This document shows, in pieces, positions 39,959-48,021 of a stretch of DNA of 64,000 bases; position 1 is the first letter of the stretch; every line of letters begins with the position of its first letter. The DNA lies in NCBI RefSeq assembly GCF_014698045.1, contig NZ_JACJSE010000004.1:124001-188000 (forward strand). Reading direction: 5' to 3'. Position numbers and translations under genes: made by a program. The DNA comes from Aulosira sp. FACHB-615. Its GTDB lineage: Bacteria; Cyanobacteriota; Cyanobacteriia; Cyanobacteriales; Nostocaceae. Under the pieces are notes generated by a model that saw nothing but the letters and a program-made list of their open reading frames with translations, was not told where the DNA came from and made no database searches.

Positions 39959-41392
39959 ATGAAAATATTTAAAGAGAAATTAGGCAGAATTCTCGCCAGC
40001 ATTGCTTTAGTTTTTGTGTTGTTAGTCGGGGGTGTAGGTTACATTGCTTGGTATCATTTATTTCGGGATGTGCCGCTTACCTACAAATCACCAGCAGAAC
40101 ATTTTAAATATGGTTCCATTGGTACAGAACCAGCCCAAGGAATACCTTATTGGATTTGGTTAGTTTTACCCCGCATCTTTCCTGATAAATTACCAGGGCC
40201 AGGCGGTTACACTTCTTTAGGAATTACTTGGGAAGAAGGCAAAGAAACCCCAGTTGGTTTTACGAAAAAAACCATTGGATTCCCCCGTGTAGGTATAACT
40301 TGTGCGGTTTGTCATACTGCTACATATAGAACCAGTCCCCTAGAAAAACCTCATATTTTCCCGGCTGGGCCTTCTAACAAATTCAATTCCCAAGCTTATG
40401 TGCGCTTTTTGGGTGCAGCCGCCAGCGACCCCAGATTTAACGCCGATTATATTTTAGATGAAATCAAATATAATCATGAGTTTTCTTGGATCGAAAACTT
40501 ACTTTATCGGTTTTTGATTATTCCCCAAACTAAAAAAGCCCTGCTACAACAAAGCGCCGATTTTGCTTGGATGAATTCTCGTCCCGACTGGGGGCCTGGT
40601 CGAATTGATCCGTTTAACCCGGTGAAATTCAACACCTTAAAACTGCCCAAAGATGACACTATCGGTAACTCCGATATGATGCCGATTTGGAATCAGGCAC
40701 TACACAAAGGATTTGCTTTGCATTGGGATGGTTTAGAAACTTCTCTCAAAGAAACTGTGCAAACAGGCGCAATTGGGGATGGTGCAACGAAAGATTCTTT
40801 ACCTGTTGCTGATTTGCAACGAGTAGAAGACTATATCACTACGCTTACGCCACCTAAATATCCTTTCCCAGTGGATGAGAAATTAGCGACGCAAGGAAGT
40901 CAAATTTTTGCTAACAACTGTGCATCTTGTCACGCCTTTGGTGGTGAAAGAACAGGTACAGTCATTCCTGTAGAAGAAGTAGGAACAGACCGCCATCGTT
41001 TAGATATGTGGACGCAGCAAGCCGCCGACACCTACAATCACTTTGGTGATGGCTATCCTTGGGATTTCAGCCAATTACGGAAAACTGATGGCTATGTGGC
41101 TGTATCTCTCGATGGATTGTGGATTAGAGCGCCATATTTACATAATGGTTCTGTTCCATCTCTGCAAGATTTGTTCGCAAAACCAGAGGATCGTCCCAAA
41201 ACCTTTTATCGGGGCTACGATGTTTACGATTCGCAAAGAGTTGGCTTTATTTCCGAAGGAACAGAAGCTGAACGTGTAGGTTTTGAATATGATACGACCG
41301 TTGCTGCTAATTCCAATCAGGGACATCTGTATGGTACTGATTTGCCTGATGACGATAAAAAAGCACTGATTGAGTACTTAAAAACCTTATAG
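39959..41392 (+). CDS. Membrane-anchored diheme c-type cytochrome, paralogue 2
   Basis: The 477-residue paralogue of the protein at 37933, with an N-terminal membrane helix (about 11-31), haem motifs CAVCH (115-119) and CASCH (321-325), and the WIRAPYLHNGSVPSLQDLF segment near residue 388. The two copies have diverged in the part between residues 140 and 200, while the haem surroundings are nearly identical. Together with the membrane protein between them they look like a cytochrome module. The acceptor or substrate is unknown. Confidence 0.82.
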   Translation: MKIFKEKLGRILASIALVFVLLVGGVGYIAWYHLFRDVPLTYKSPAEHFKYGSIGTEPAQGIPYWIWLVLPRIFPDKLPGPGGYTSLGITWEEGKETPVGFTKKTIGFPRVGITCAVCHTATYRTSPLEKPHIFPAGPSNKFNSQAYVRFLGAAASDPRFNADYILDEIKYNHEFSWIENLLYRFLIIPQTKKALLQQSADFAWMNSRPDWGPGRIDPFNPVKFNTLKLPKDDTIGNSDMMPIWNQALHKGFALHWDGLETSLKETVQTGAIGDGATKDSLPVADLQRVEDYITTLTPPKYPFPVDEKLATQGSQIFANNCASCHAFGGERTGTVIPVEEVGTDRHRLDMWTQQAADTYNHFGDGYPWDFSQLRKTDGYVAVSLDGLWIRAPYLHNGSVPSLQDLFAKPEDRPKTFYRGYDVYDSQRVGFISEGTEAERVGFEYDTTVAANSNQGHLYGTDLPDDDKKALIEYLKTL

Positions 41393-41443
41393 ACCTAAGC
41401 AGCATCGTCGTTTCGATAAAACTTGCAGAAAAGGGGTGTTGAA

Positions 41444-42391
41444 ATGGCTACAGACTATGTGTTGTTTATTCATGGTGTAAGTATCCGCAACGATAAATAC
41501 GCCGATGAACTGTTTGAACGTCTGAGAAAAAGTGCAAGCGATCGCCAACGAAATCTCAGAAAAATCTCTCTTTACTGGGGTGATGTCAACGAAGAACTAG
41601 AAAATAAACTGCTAGGACAACTTCGAGTCTCACCTTATTGGAAAGATGTTTGGTTTAAAGAATTTCGAGAAAAGCAAATTATTCCCTTTGCTGGCGATGC
41701 TGCACTTTATATTAGCCGTCATGTTGGTGCAAAAGTTGTCAACCGCATGAAAACTCAAGCGATCGCCAACGGGTTACATCAAGCCCAACCTGATGATCGT
41801 CTGCACATAGTCAGCCATAGTTGGGGAACAGTGATTTTGTTTGATATCTTGTTTGCCAGCCGTTGGGATGAAGATAAAGCACCCGGTAAAGATGATGTGA
41901 TGGCTATCCGCGATAGCATTTTTGGTGTAGCTGGGAAAAATAGCGATCGTCGTCAAGGGATTCCCATTGCAAGTATTCACACCCTCGGTTCACCTGTAGC
42001 CATCTTTAGCTTGACCAATATCAACCCCGGTAAAGATAGTAAAGATTCACCCAGTAGCCACGACATTACACCCAACCTGCAAAAATTTTTAGAGTGTCTG
42101 CAAGAATTACGTCAAGGTAAAAAACTACCTTGGCGCAATTATCTTCATCCTGGTGATCCCATTGCTTACCCACTGCAAAAACTGATGATCGATTTAGTGG
42201 ATGGAGATACCAAATACTTAGATATTCAAGATATCCTCACCCACAACGCCGGATGGTTAGAAATACCATTTGCACAAACACTTTTACCCTTGCTTTCTGG
42301 TGGCGACGCACATGGTAGCTACTGGCGCAATGACAAAGTAACTCAAGAAATCATTAATGTTGTCCAACAAGAAACTCCCAGATTTGGTTGA
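41444..42391 (+). CDS. Alpha/beta-hydrolase (serine esterase-like)
   Basis: A 315-residue cytoplasmic hydrolase. The strand YVLFIHGVS gives the oxyanion hole, and Ser126 in HIVSHSWGTV is the nucleophile (the motif is S-H-S-W-G rather than G-x-S-x-G). IHTLGSPVAIF follows, and a late His (GGDAHGSYW, about 293) may complete the triad. The ATG at 41444 is chosen because AAGGGG precedes it; an in-frame TTG at 41423 is weaker. It is 51 bases after the second diheme cytochrome and probably in the same operon. It may release the acyl substrate for the lipoxygenase; that is inference. Confidence 0.8.
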   Translation: MATDYVLFIHGVSIRNDKYADELFERLRKSASDRQRNLRKISLYWGDVNEELENKLLGQLRVSPYWKDVWFKEFREKQIIPFAGDAALYISRHVGAKVVNRMKTQAIANGLHQAQPDDRLHIVSHSWGTVILFDILFASRWDEDKAPGKDDVMAIRDSIFGVAGKNSDRRQGIPIASIHTLGSPVAIFSLTNINPGKDSKDSPSSHDITPNLQKFLECLQELRQGKKLPWRNYLHPGDPIAYPLQKLMIDLVDGDTKYLDIQDILTHNAGWLEIPFAQTLLPLLSGGDAHGSYWRNDKVTQEIINVVQQETPRFG

Positions 42392-42469
42392 GTTTCTCGA
42401 CCTCTCCAAGTCTAAATAATAATTCATATTCATTAGCTGGAAAAAGCCAAGCAAAACATAACATCTCTC

Positions 42470-42530
42470 TACCTTGTCCCCCTTGTCTCCCTTGTCCCCC
42501 TTATCCCCCTTGTCCCCCTTTCCTCCTTAA
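42470..42530. repeat. Simple CCTTGTCCCC pyrimidine repeat before the lipoxygenase gene
   Basis: Units CCTTGTCCCC, CCTTGTCTCC, CCTTATCCCC in tandem, ending a few bases before the lipoxygenase ATG. As a result no normal ribosome-binding site is seen upstream of that gene. The same unit is at 30890 and, inverted, at 4990. Confidence 0.7.
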
Positions 42531-42538
42531 AAACTATC

Positions 42539-44179
42539 ATGAAACCATACTTACCCCAGGTAGACCCTAACCCCAACATCCGTAAAGATGAGCTAGTAAA
42601 AAATCGAGAAGATTATAAATTTAATCATAATTATCTAGCTCCTATTCCCGTTATTGATAAAGTCCCCCATCAAGAACTATTCTCAGCAGAATATACAGCT
42701 AAACGCCTCGCTAGTATGGCAAATCTAGCACCAAATATGTTAGCTGCCAAAGCCAGAAATTTTCTTGACCCTTTAGATGAATTAGAAGAATACGAAGAAC
42801 TGTTGACACTGCTACCTAAACCAGCAGTGATGAATAATTATAAAACCGATTCATGTTTCGCCGAGCAAAGATTATCAGGTGCTAACCCTTTAGCACTTCG
42901 GAGAATTGATAGTTTACCAGCAAATCTCGGTATCACAAACGCACAATTTCAAAAATCTGTCGGGACAGAAAGTAACTTAGAAGCGGCTCTCAAAGAAGGT
43001 AAACTTTACCTATTAGATTATCCCACACTCTTTGATATTAAAGGTGGAACTTCTCAAAATGTGAGAAAGTATTTACCTAAGCCTCAAGCTTTATTTTACT
43101 GGCAGAGCAATGGTTTACCAAATGGTGGTTCTTTGCGTCCAGTGGCGATTAAATTAAATAATGATGCTGGGACAGATGGATTGATTTACACTCCCGATGA
43201 CCCTTATCTAGATTGGTTTTTAGCCAAAACTTCTGTGCAGATTGCTGACGGCAACCATCAAGAATTAGGTAGTCACTTTGCCTATACTCATGCCGTTATG
43301 GCTCCTTTTTGTATTGCCACAGCACGCCAATTAGCAGCAAATCATCCCATTGCTTTACTACTCAAACCGCACTTTCGGTTCATGTTATTTGATAACGATT
43401 TGGGACGCACCCACTTTTTACAACCAGGTGGCCCAGTCGATGAATTTATGGCTGGTTCTTTAGAAGAATCTTTAACTTTTGTCGTCAAAACTTACCAAGA
43501 ATGGAGTATTGATAAATTTGTCTTCCCGACATTAATGAAAAGTCAAAATATGGATGACCCGGATATATTACCGCATTTTCCGTTCCGGGATGATGGGATG
43601 TTGGTTTGGGATGCTATTCAGAAATTTGTCACAGATTATTTGCAACTTTATTACAAAACGCCTCAAGACTTAAGTGAAGATTATGAATTGCAAAATTGGG
43701 CAAGAGAATTAGTTGCTCAAGATGGTGGACGTGTTAAAGGAATGCCAGAAAAAATAGAAACTATCGACCAATTAATTCAAATTATTACGGTTGTAGTTTT
43801 TACCTGCGCTCCTTTCCATTCGGCTTTAAATTTCTCTCAGTACGAATACATGGCTTTCGTACCGAATATGCCTTATGCAGCTTATCATCCAACTCCCGAA
43901 AGTAAGGGTGTAGATATGCAAACCATCATGAAGATATTGCCACCATTTAAGCAAGCTGCTGACCAAGTAATGTGGACGCATATTTTAACATCTTACCATT
44001 ATGATAAATTGGGTTATTATGATGAGGAATTTGCTGACCCATTGGCACAGGAATTAGTGGTACAGTTCCAACAAAATTTGCATGATATAGAACGACAAAT
44101 TGATATTAGAAATCAAACTCGTCCTATACCTTATAATTTCCTCAAACCTTCCCAGATTATTAACAGTATCAATACTTAG
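42539..44179 (+). CDS. Mini-lipoxygenase (iron dioxygenase of polyunsaturated fatty acids)
   Basis: A 546-residue lipoxygenase lacking the N-terminal PLAT domain, as in other cyanobacterial minilipoxygenases. Iron ligands are visible: His246 and His251 (GSHFAYTHAVMAPF), His427 and Asn431 (FHSALNFSQYEY). The last ligand is normally the carboxylate of a C-terminal Ile; here the protein ends INSINT, with Thr546. Counting 38 residues from His251, the Coffa position (NDLGR) is Gly289, which usually predicts an R-hydroperoxide. It would oxygenate linoleic or linolenic acid. The upstream repeat removes a normal ribosome-binding site, so expression may be low or coupled to the upstream gene. Confidence 0.93.
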   Translation: MKPYLPQVDPNPNIRKDELVKNREDYKFNHNYLAPIPVIDKVPHQELFSAEYTAKRLASMANLAPNMLAAKARNFLDPLDELEEYEELLTLLPKPAVMNNYKTDSCFAEQRLSGANPLALRRIDSLPANLGITNAQFQKSVGTESNLEAALKEGKLYLLDYPTLFDIKGGTSQNVRKYLPKPQALFYWQSNGLPNGGSLRPVAIKLNNDAGTDGLIYTPDDPYLDWFLAKTSVQIADGNHQELGSHFAYTHAVMAPFCIATARQLAANHPIALLLKPHFRFMLFDNDLGRTHFLQPGGPVDEFMAGSLEESLTFVVKTYQEWSIDKFVFPTLMKSQNMDDPDILPHFPFRDDGMLVWDAIQKFVTDYLQLYYKTPQDLSEDYELQNWARELVAQDGGRVKGMPEKIETIDQLIQIITVVVFTCAPFHSALNFSQYEYMAFVPNMPYAAYHPTPESKGVDMQTIMKILPPFKQAADQVMWTHILTSYHYDKLGYYDEEFADPLAQELVVQFQQNLHDIERQIDIRNQTRPIPYNFLKPSQIINSINT

Positions 44180-44242
44180 AAAAGGGAGTGGGGAGTAGGG
44201 AGTAGTGAAAATTTTATTATCTCAACTCCCTATTTTTATCTT

Positions 44243-44353
44243 AGGACTTACGCATAAAAACGAAAAATCAAGGGTTTTGGCGATGGTGTAGGGGTGTATG
44301 TATCTAAAACCCTTACACCCAATTTTCATAGACAATCTTGGTGCGTAAGTCCT
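44243..44353. repeat. AGGACTTACGC-type MITE, uninterrupted
   Basis: AGGACTTACGCATAAAAACG at the left, GGTGCGTAAGTCCT at the right, and a central GGGTTTT...AAAACCC stem. It is the best complete reference copy for the element at 7148 that carries an insertion. It lies in the gap between the lipoxygenase and the ABM-domain gene. Confidence 0.88.
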
Positions 44354-44380
44354 GTATCTATTTAAACAGGAGAATCTATC

Positions 44381-44683
44381 ATGTCAAGTCAACAAGTTAC
44401 AGTTACGGCTCGGTTAAAAGTAAAACAGGGTTTAGAAGATAAATTTAGAGCAGAATTTGAACCTGTAATTGCGCTCACCCGTGCGGAAGATGGATGTATT
44501 AATTATGATTTACATCAATCTATCGAAGACCCTTCTGTGTTTTTGCTGCATGAAAATTGGGCTAGTCAAGCAATTTTGGATCAACATTTACAACAGCCTT
44601 ATATTCGGGCGCTGGGGGCTAAAGCAGAGGAATTTTTAATAGAACCACCAGAAGTTAAACTATGGCAGCAGATTATTAATTAG
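44381..44683 (+). CDS. ABM-domain (antibiotic biosynthesis monooxygenase-type) protein
   Basis: The 100-residue protein is a single ABM ferredoxin-like domain (VTVTARLKVKQGLEDKFRAE; CINYDLHQSIEDPSVFLLHENW, about 39-60). Relatives are small cofactor-free quinol monooxygenases or dimeric proteins that act on aldehydes and quinones. It ends at a TAG whose AG belongs to the next MITE, so the true C-terminus may have been changed by that insertion. A GGAG site precedes the ATG. Its place among oxidative lipid genes suggests work on a reactive product. Confidence 0.85.
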   Translation: MSSQQVTVTARLKVKQGLEDKFRAEFEPVIALTRAEDGCINYDLHQSIEDPSVFLLHENWASQAILDQHLQQPYIRALGAKAEEFLIEPPEVKLWQQIIN

Positions 44684-44798
44684 GACTTACGCACACTCTA
44701 CGATTTCTTGGCGTTCTTGGCGACTTGGCGGTACCCTGCGGGAAGCCGCTTCGCGTCTACGATAAATTAAGGTTTTTGGGAATTTTTACGTAAGTCCT
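44682..44798. repeat. AGGACTTACGC-type MITE at the end of the ABM gene
   Basis: AGGACTTACGCAC at the left and ACGTAAGTCCT at the right. Its first AG completes the TAG stop codon of the ABM gene. The interior is different from the 44243 copy and carries GCGGTACCCTGCGGGAAGCC, a hairpin-prone stretch common in Nostoc. Two members of the family lie only 330 bases apart here. Confidence 0.85.
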
Positions 44799-44825
44799 GT
44801 TAATAATTAAGTCAAGTTAAGTTTA

Positions 44826-44892
44826 GATCCCCCCTAACCCCCCTTAAAAAGGGGGGGATTTGAATGTGTATAAGTTATGGGTTAGGGGGATT
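44826..44892. repeat. CCCCCCTT/AAGGGGGG hairpin in the leader of the oxidoreductase gene
   Basis: An inner perfect stem CCCCCCTT-AAA-AAGGGGGG (44838-44856) lies within a broader imperfect repeat (CCCTAACC... with GGTTAGGGG at 44879-44889). This is a common cyanobacterial interspersed hairpin and not a T-tailed terminator. It ends about 27 bases before the next start codon. Confidence 0.6.
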
Positions 44893-44918
44893 TGTGAATA
44901 TTTAATTTGGGAAAAATC

Positions 44919-45974
44919 ATGACGGCAAAGGTGTTATTGTATGGTGCGACTGGCTATGCAGGGAAATTAATAGCAGAAACGGCAAAAAGTCAGGGTGTAG
45001 AGTTAATTTTGGCTGGAAGAAATCAAGGTGCGTTGGTATCAGTTGCGGAGAAATTAAACTTTGATTTTCGGGTGTTTAGTTTGGATGACGCGCAGGCGAT
45101 CGCACAATCTCTGCAAGATGTTACAGTTGTTCTCAATTGTGCCGGGCCTTTTGCCAAAACTGCCAAATCACTAGTTGATGTCTGCTTGCAAACTCACACC
45201 CATTATTTAGATATCGCTGGCGAAGTTCCCGAATTTCAGGCTTTAGCAGCACTAAATGACGAAGCGAAAAATGCAGAAATTATGCTGCTTCCTGGTGTTG
45301 GGTTTGGTGTAGTCCCGACGGATTGTCTTGCAGTTTACCTCAAATCTCAGTTACCAACCGCCAACAGTCTCACCTTAATCTATGAAACTGAAGGTGGTGT
45401 TTCTCAAGGAACTGCCAATACTGTCCTGCCCAGCTTACATGAAATGGGTGTCGTCCGCAAAGCAGGCAAACTAATTCCTTCTCGACCAGCAGAACAAAAA
45501 CGTCAAGTTAATTTTGGTGCGGGTTTAGTCACCGCCGTAACTAACCCTTGGCGTGCTGATCTTGTTACCGCATTCCACAGTACAAATATTCCCAATATCG
45601 AAACTTACACAGTCTTTCCCAACCCGGTAAGTTTTTTGATGGAAAGCAGTCAGTATTTAGGCTGGTTATTTAACTCATCTATTTTCCAAAGCGCCTTAGC
45701 GAGTTTAATTAAACAACTCCCACAAGGGCCAAGTGCAGCAGAACGCGCTCAAGGTAAAGTTGGAGTGGTTGGTATTGCAGAAGATGAATCTGGTCGTCAA
45801 GTTACAGCGAAACTCATCGGCCCCGAAGCTTACGATTTTACGGCTTTAGCTGCTGTAGTAGTGATTAAACACATCATCCAAGGTGAAGTTAAGCCAGGAT
45901 TTCAAACCCCAGGGAATGTTTACGGTGCGGATTTGGTATTAGAAATACCTGGAGTAAAAAGATGGAGTGATTAA
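44919..45974 (+). CDS. Saccharopine dehydrogenase-like NAD(P) oxidoreductase
   Basis: A 351-residue protein with an N-terminal Rossmann fold (VLLYGATGYAGKLIAETA; LAGRN after the second strand) and the LNCAGPFAKTA and YLDIAGEVP segments of the saccharopine dehydrogenase-like family (relatives include trans-acting enoyl reductases). Lysine metabolism is unlikely; most stand-alone bacterial members reduce lipid-like enoyl or keto groups. The ATG at 44919 is preferred to an in-frame TTG at 44907. It is the last gene of the co-oriented oxidative block. Confidence 0.8.
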   Translation: MTAKVLLYGATGYAGKLIAETAKSQGVELILAGRNQGALVSVAEKLNFDFRVFSLDDAQAIAQSLQDVTVVLNCAGPFAKTAKSLVDVCLQTHTHYLDIAGEVPEFQALAALNDEAKNAEIMLLPGVGFGVVPTDCLAVYLKSQLPTANSLTLIYETEGGVSQGTANTVLPSLHEMGVVRKAGKLIPSRPAEQKRQVNFGAGLVTAVTNPWRADLVTAFHSTNIPNIETYTVFPNPVSFLMESSQYLGWLFNSSIFQSALASLIKQLPQGPSAAERAQGKVGVVGIAEDESGRQVTAKLIGPEAYDFTALAAVVVIKHIIQGEVKPGFQTPGNVYGADLVLEIPGVKRWSD

Positions 45975-46045
45975 ACTATCACCTTTGGCAAATTGGGGAA
46001 TTGATCCAGAAGATTTTGCAGTACAAACTTAGATTCTCAATTGTC

Positions 46046-46492
46046 TTATGGTGTTATGTCTTTGGGGTGAACAGCACTAACTTCTGAATAACGGGCAAAA
46101 TCACTAACATTAAATGTCAGGATATGGGTTAATCCATGCACCAACATTGCTGCAACCAGCCGTGTATCATGTACCTTAACCCCAGACACCCTATAATCCA
46201 CAACTAAACGCCGCCATTGTGTATGAACGGCGGCGCTATCAGACAAAAAATTGAAGTAACGTTCTATCACTTGAGTTTTCTGGTCTGTCTCCTCAATTGA
46301 TAAGCCAAAACCGCTTCGTGCCGTTGTAGGTCGCGTACATACATTCCAAAATTCTCCCAGAATTTGTGATGTGTAACAGATTTCTTCTCCCCTTTGCAAT
46401 AAAGAATATATGGCATCACGAACCAAAATATGATTTGGATCTGAAGGAGAAACGAACCGTAATAGAATGTTTGTATCTGCCATGAACAGCAT
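46046..46492 (-). CDS. PIN-domain toxin
   Basis: A 148-residue PIN protein: Asp6 in ADTNILLRF, Glu47 in LGEFWNVC, then the VHDTRLVAAML acid (about 109) and FNVSDFARY near the end. It is the toxin of a two-gene module; the start codon overlaps the antitoxin stop as TGATG. The internal ATG at 46483 is an alternative start. Target unknown. Confidence 0.88.
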   Translation of the reverse strand: MLFMADTNILLRFVSPSDPNHILVRDAIYSLLQRGEEICYTSQILGEFWNVCTRPTTARSGFGLSIEETDQKTQVIERYFNFLSDSAAVHTQWRRLVVDYRVSGVKVHDTRLVAAMLVHGLTHILTFNVSDFARYSEVSAVHPKDITP

Positions 46493-46809
46493 CAGTCATG
46501 ATTCCCATAAATGCTTTCACGGATAAATGCTTCTGGCGGTAAAACTGGTATTTTTTCCGCACCTTGAGCTAATAATTTCATGTCAGCTGACCATTGTTGT
46601 GGGTCAAAAGTACGCTTTGTACCCAGATCGATACTTTGTTGTTTGTGTCGGTGTGATGTGCCGAATATATCCTTTTCAATCAAATTACGGATATATGCTG
46701 CTCTGTCGCCTCCAAAGTGCCTCACTCGCTCATCAATCAACTGGAGGAGAGGTTCACTGATTCCAGTCACCTCAATTTTGTTATTGTCCATGTTGTTTTT
46801 CAACTCCAT
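46492..46809 (-). CDS. Ribbon-helix-helix-type antitoxin of the PIN toxin
   Basis: The 105-residue protein has an N-terminal ribbon-helix-helix-like segment (KIEVTGISEPLLQLIDERVRHFGGDRAAYIRNLIEKDI, about 11-48) that should bind DNA, and a C-terminal tail (WSADMKLLAQGAEKIPVLPPEAF) to neutralise the toxin. An ATG at 46791 is an alternative start. It should autorepress the operon. Confidence 0.8.
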   Translation of the reverse strand: MELKNNMDNNKIEVTGISEPLLQLIDERVRHFGGDRAAYIRNLIEKDIFGTSHRHKQQSIDLGTKRTFDPQQWSADMKLLAQGAEKIPVLPPEAFIRESIYGNHD

Positions 46810-46856
46810 ACTTAAATTATGGATCTATGGCAATAGTAGTTAATTCTAATTATGAC

Positions 46857-46945
46857 AGGACTTACGTAACTGGCATATTAGTAGGGTGCGTGAGATATCA
46901 AGAATCTGTTTTTTGACAACATTTGAGCCGTCTAACGCGCCCTAC
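46857..46945. repeat. Single MITE end and TAGGGTGCG/CGCGCCCTA repeat
   Basis: AGGACTTACG at 46857-46866 is one terminus of the MITE family with no matching right end. It is followed by GTAGGGTGCG (46881-46890) and its near-inverse CGCGCCCTAC (46936-46945). The open frame of the next gene extends into this repeat on TTG, so its upstream part is not a real N-terminus. Confidence 0.6.
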
Positions 46946-47009
46946 ACAACTGTTACCTCTGATCTGTATTCTGCTATATGTAGTTACAAACATCGCAATC
47001 ATACAAGCC

Positions 47010-47327
47010 GTGTCATCTGAACTCACCTTAGAAAAAGTCAACCAAGCCGTTAACGCTATCCTGGAAGTTTTAGGAACTCCCGAAACCGAATTACATCGCC
47101 AAGCTTTAACCGCTTTCCAAAGTGGTGATCACCAAATGGTGAAACGTTTAGCTTCTACCAACTTGTCTGATTATTACGTCAAGGCTCTTGGGTATCTCGG
47201 TGGAGCATTAAAGTTAACTCCCAACACTGATACAATTCTTGCAGAGTCAGCACGTTCCGCCGCCGATTTTGCCAAAGAAAAAGCCCTCAAACAACTGGGA
47301 GAAGCGTTAGCGAAAGCCTTGTCCTAG
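47010..47327 (+). CDS. Small hypothetical protein, helical
   Basis: No family recognised. From the GTG at 47010 the product has 105 residues and is predicted helical (LTLEKVNQAVNAILEVLG; ETELHRQALTAFQSGDH; AKEKALKQLGEALAKAL). The frame remains open upstream to a TTG at 46923, adding LLPLICILLYVVTNIAII, but that part overlaps the repeat, so a membrane segment is doubtful. A good terminator follows the stop, which supports a real transcript. Confidence 0.6.
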   Translation: MSSELTLEKVNQAVNAILEVLGTPETELHRQALTAFQSGDHQMVKRLASTNLSDYYVKALGYLGGALKLTPNTDTILAESARSAADFAKEKALKQLGEALAKALS

Positions 47328-47356
47328 AGTTTGAATATAAAATCCAAAATTTTTTC

Positions 47357-47388
47357 ACCCTCTGTTTGATCAATCAGGGGGTATTTTT
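47357..47388 (+). terminator. Rho-independent terminator of the small helical protein gene
   Basis: ACCCTCTG pairs with CAGGGGGT (one T-G wobble), around a loop TTTGATCAAT, followed by ATTTTTG. It lies 30 bases after the stop. Confidence 0.75.
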
Positions 47389-47408
47389 GTTGGCTATTGA
47401 CTTTCTAA

Positions 47409-47660
47409 TTAAGTTCTTACTGTCCGTCGCGGCTTTCTGTTGCTCACCACTTGACTCACAGAAGCTCCCGCTCCCACTCCAAACATTCCCGCGCTGATAC
47501 TGTACATTGTATCTTTGCCGAGTGTTTGGACTCCGAAATAGCCAAAAGCGATCGCAGCTAATGTTCCAGTAGTAGTTGCAATTATGACCTGATAACGCTT
47601 CATAGTCTCTCCTAATTGATACCCACCAACTAACCCCAATCCAAAGCCTAGACTCAACAT
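47409..47660 (-). CDS. Small membrane protein, glycine-rich helices
   Basis: From an ATG at 47660 the product has 83 residues with two or three hydrophobic, glycine-rich helices (LGFGLGLVGGYQLG; IIATTTGTLAAIAFGYFG; SAGMFGVGAGASVSQVV) and a basic tail. The frame is open back to a TTG at 47756, but that part is not clearly coding. Such glycine-zipper proteins sit in membranes. No family or function can be assigned. Confidence 0.55.
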   Translation of the reverse strand: MLSLGFGLGLVGGYQLGETMKRYQVIIATTTGTLAAIAFGYFGVQTLGKDTMYSISAGMFGVGAGASVSQVVSNRKPRRTVRT

Positions 47661-48021
47661 ACTCACTACCCGACTAAACTCGCACCAAAATTCTTTTACC
47701 AGATAATTGTTAGCGAAGCCACTGTTAAGGGAAAACTGAAAATAAGAATCGGTCAACCTGATGTCTAGAATTACAAACCTACAAAGTAATATTTTTAGCA
47801 GGAAAATACCTGGATAAACATATCAATTATACATCTACCGCAATCCTCAATGATTTACAAATATCTCCCCCTTGCCTTCCTTGTCCGCCTGACATCCTTT
47901 TTCTGTGTTGTGCATATATCAAATAAGACTGCTATATTTCATGCTCATTAAAATGAACATGATTTTCTCATTCTATTTGTAATCATCATATTTCATAACA
48001 GAATATTTTCCTGATAAAACA

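Noticed and set aside
46923..47009. Membrane N-terminus for the small helical protein starting at TTG
   Set aside because: This part overlaps an interspersed repeat (CGCGCCCTAC), and a GTG at 47010 gives a compact helical protein.
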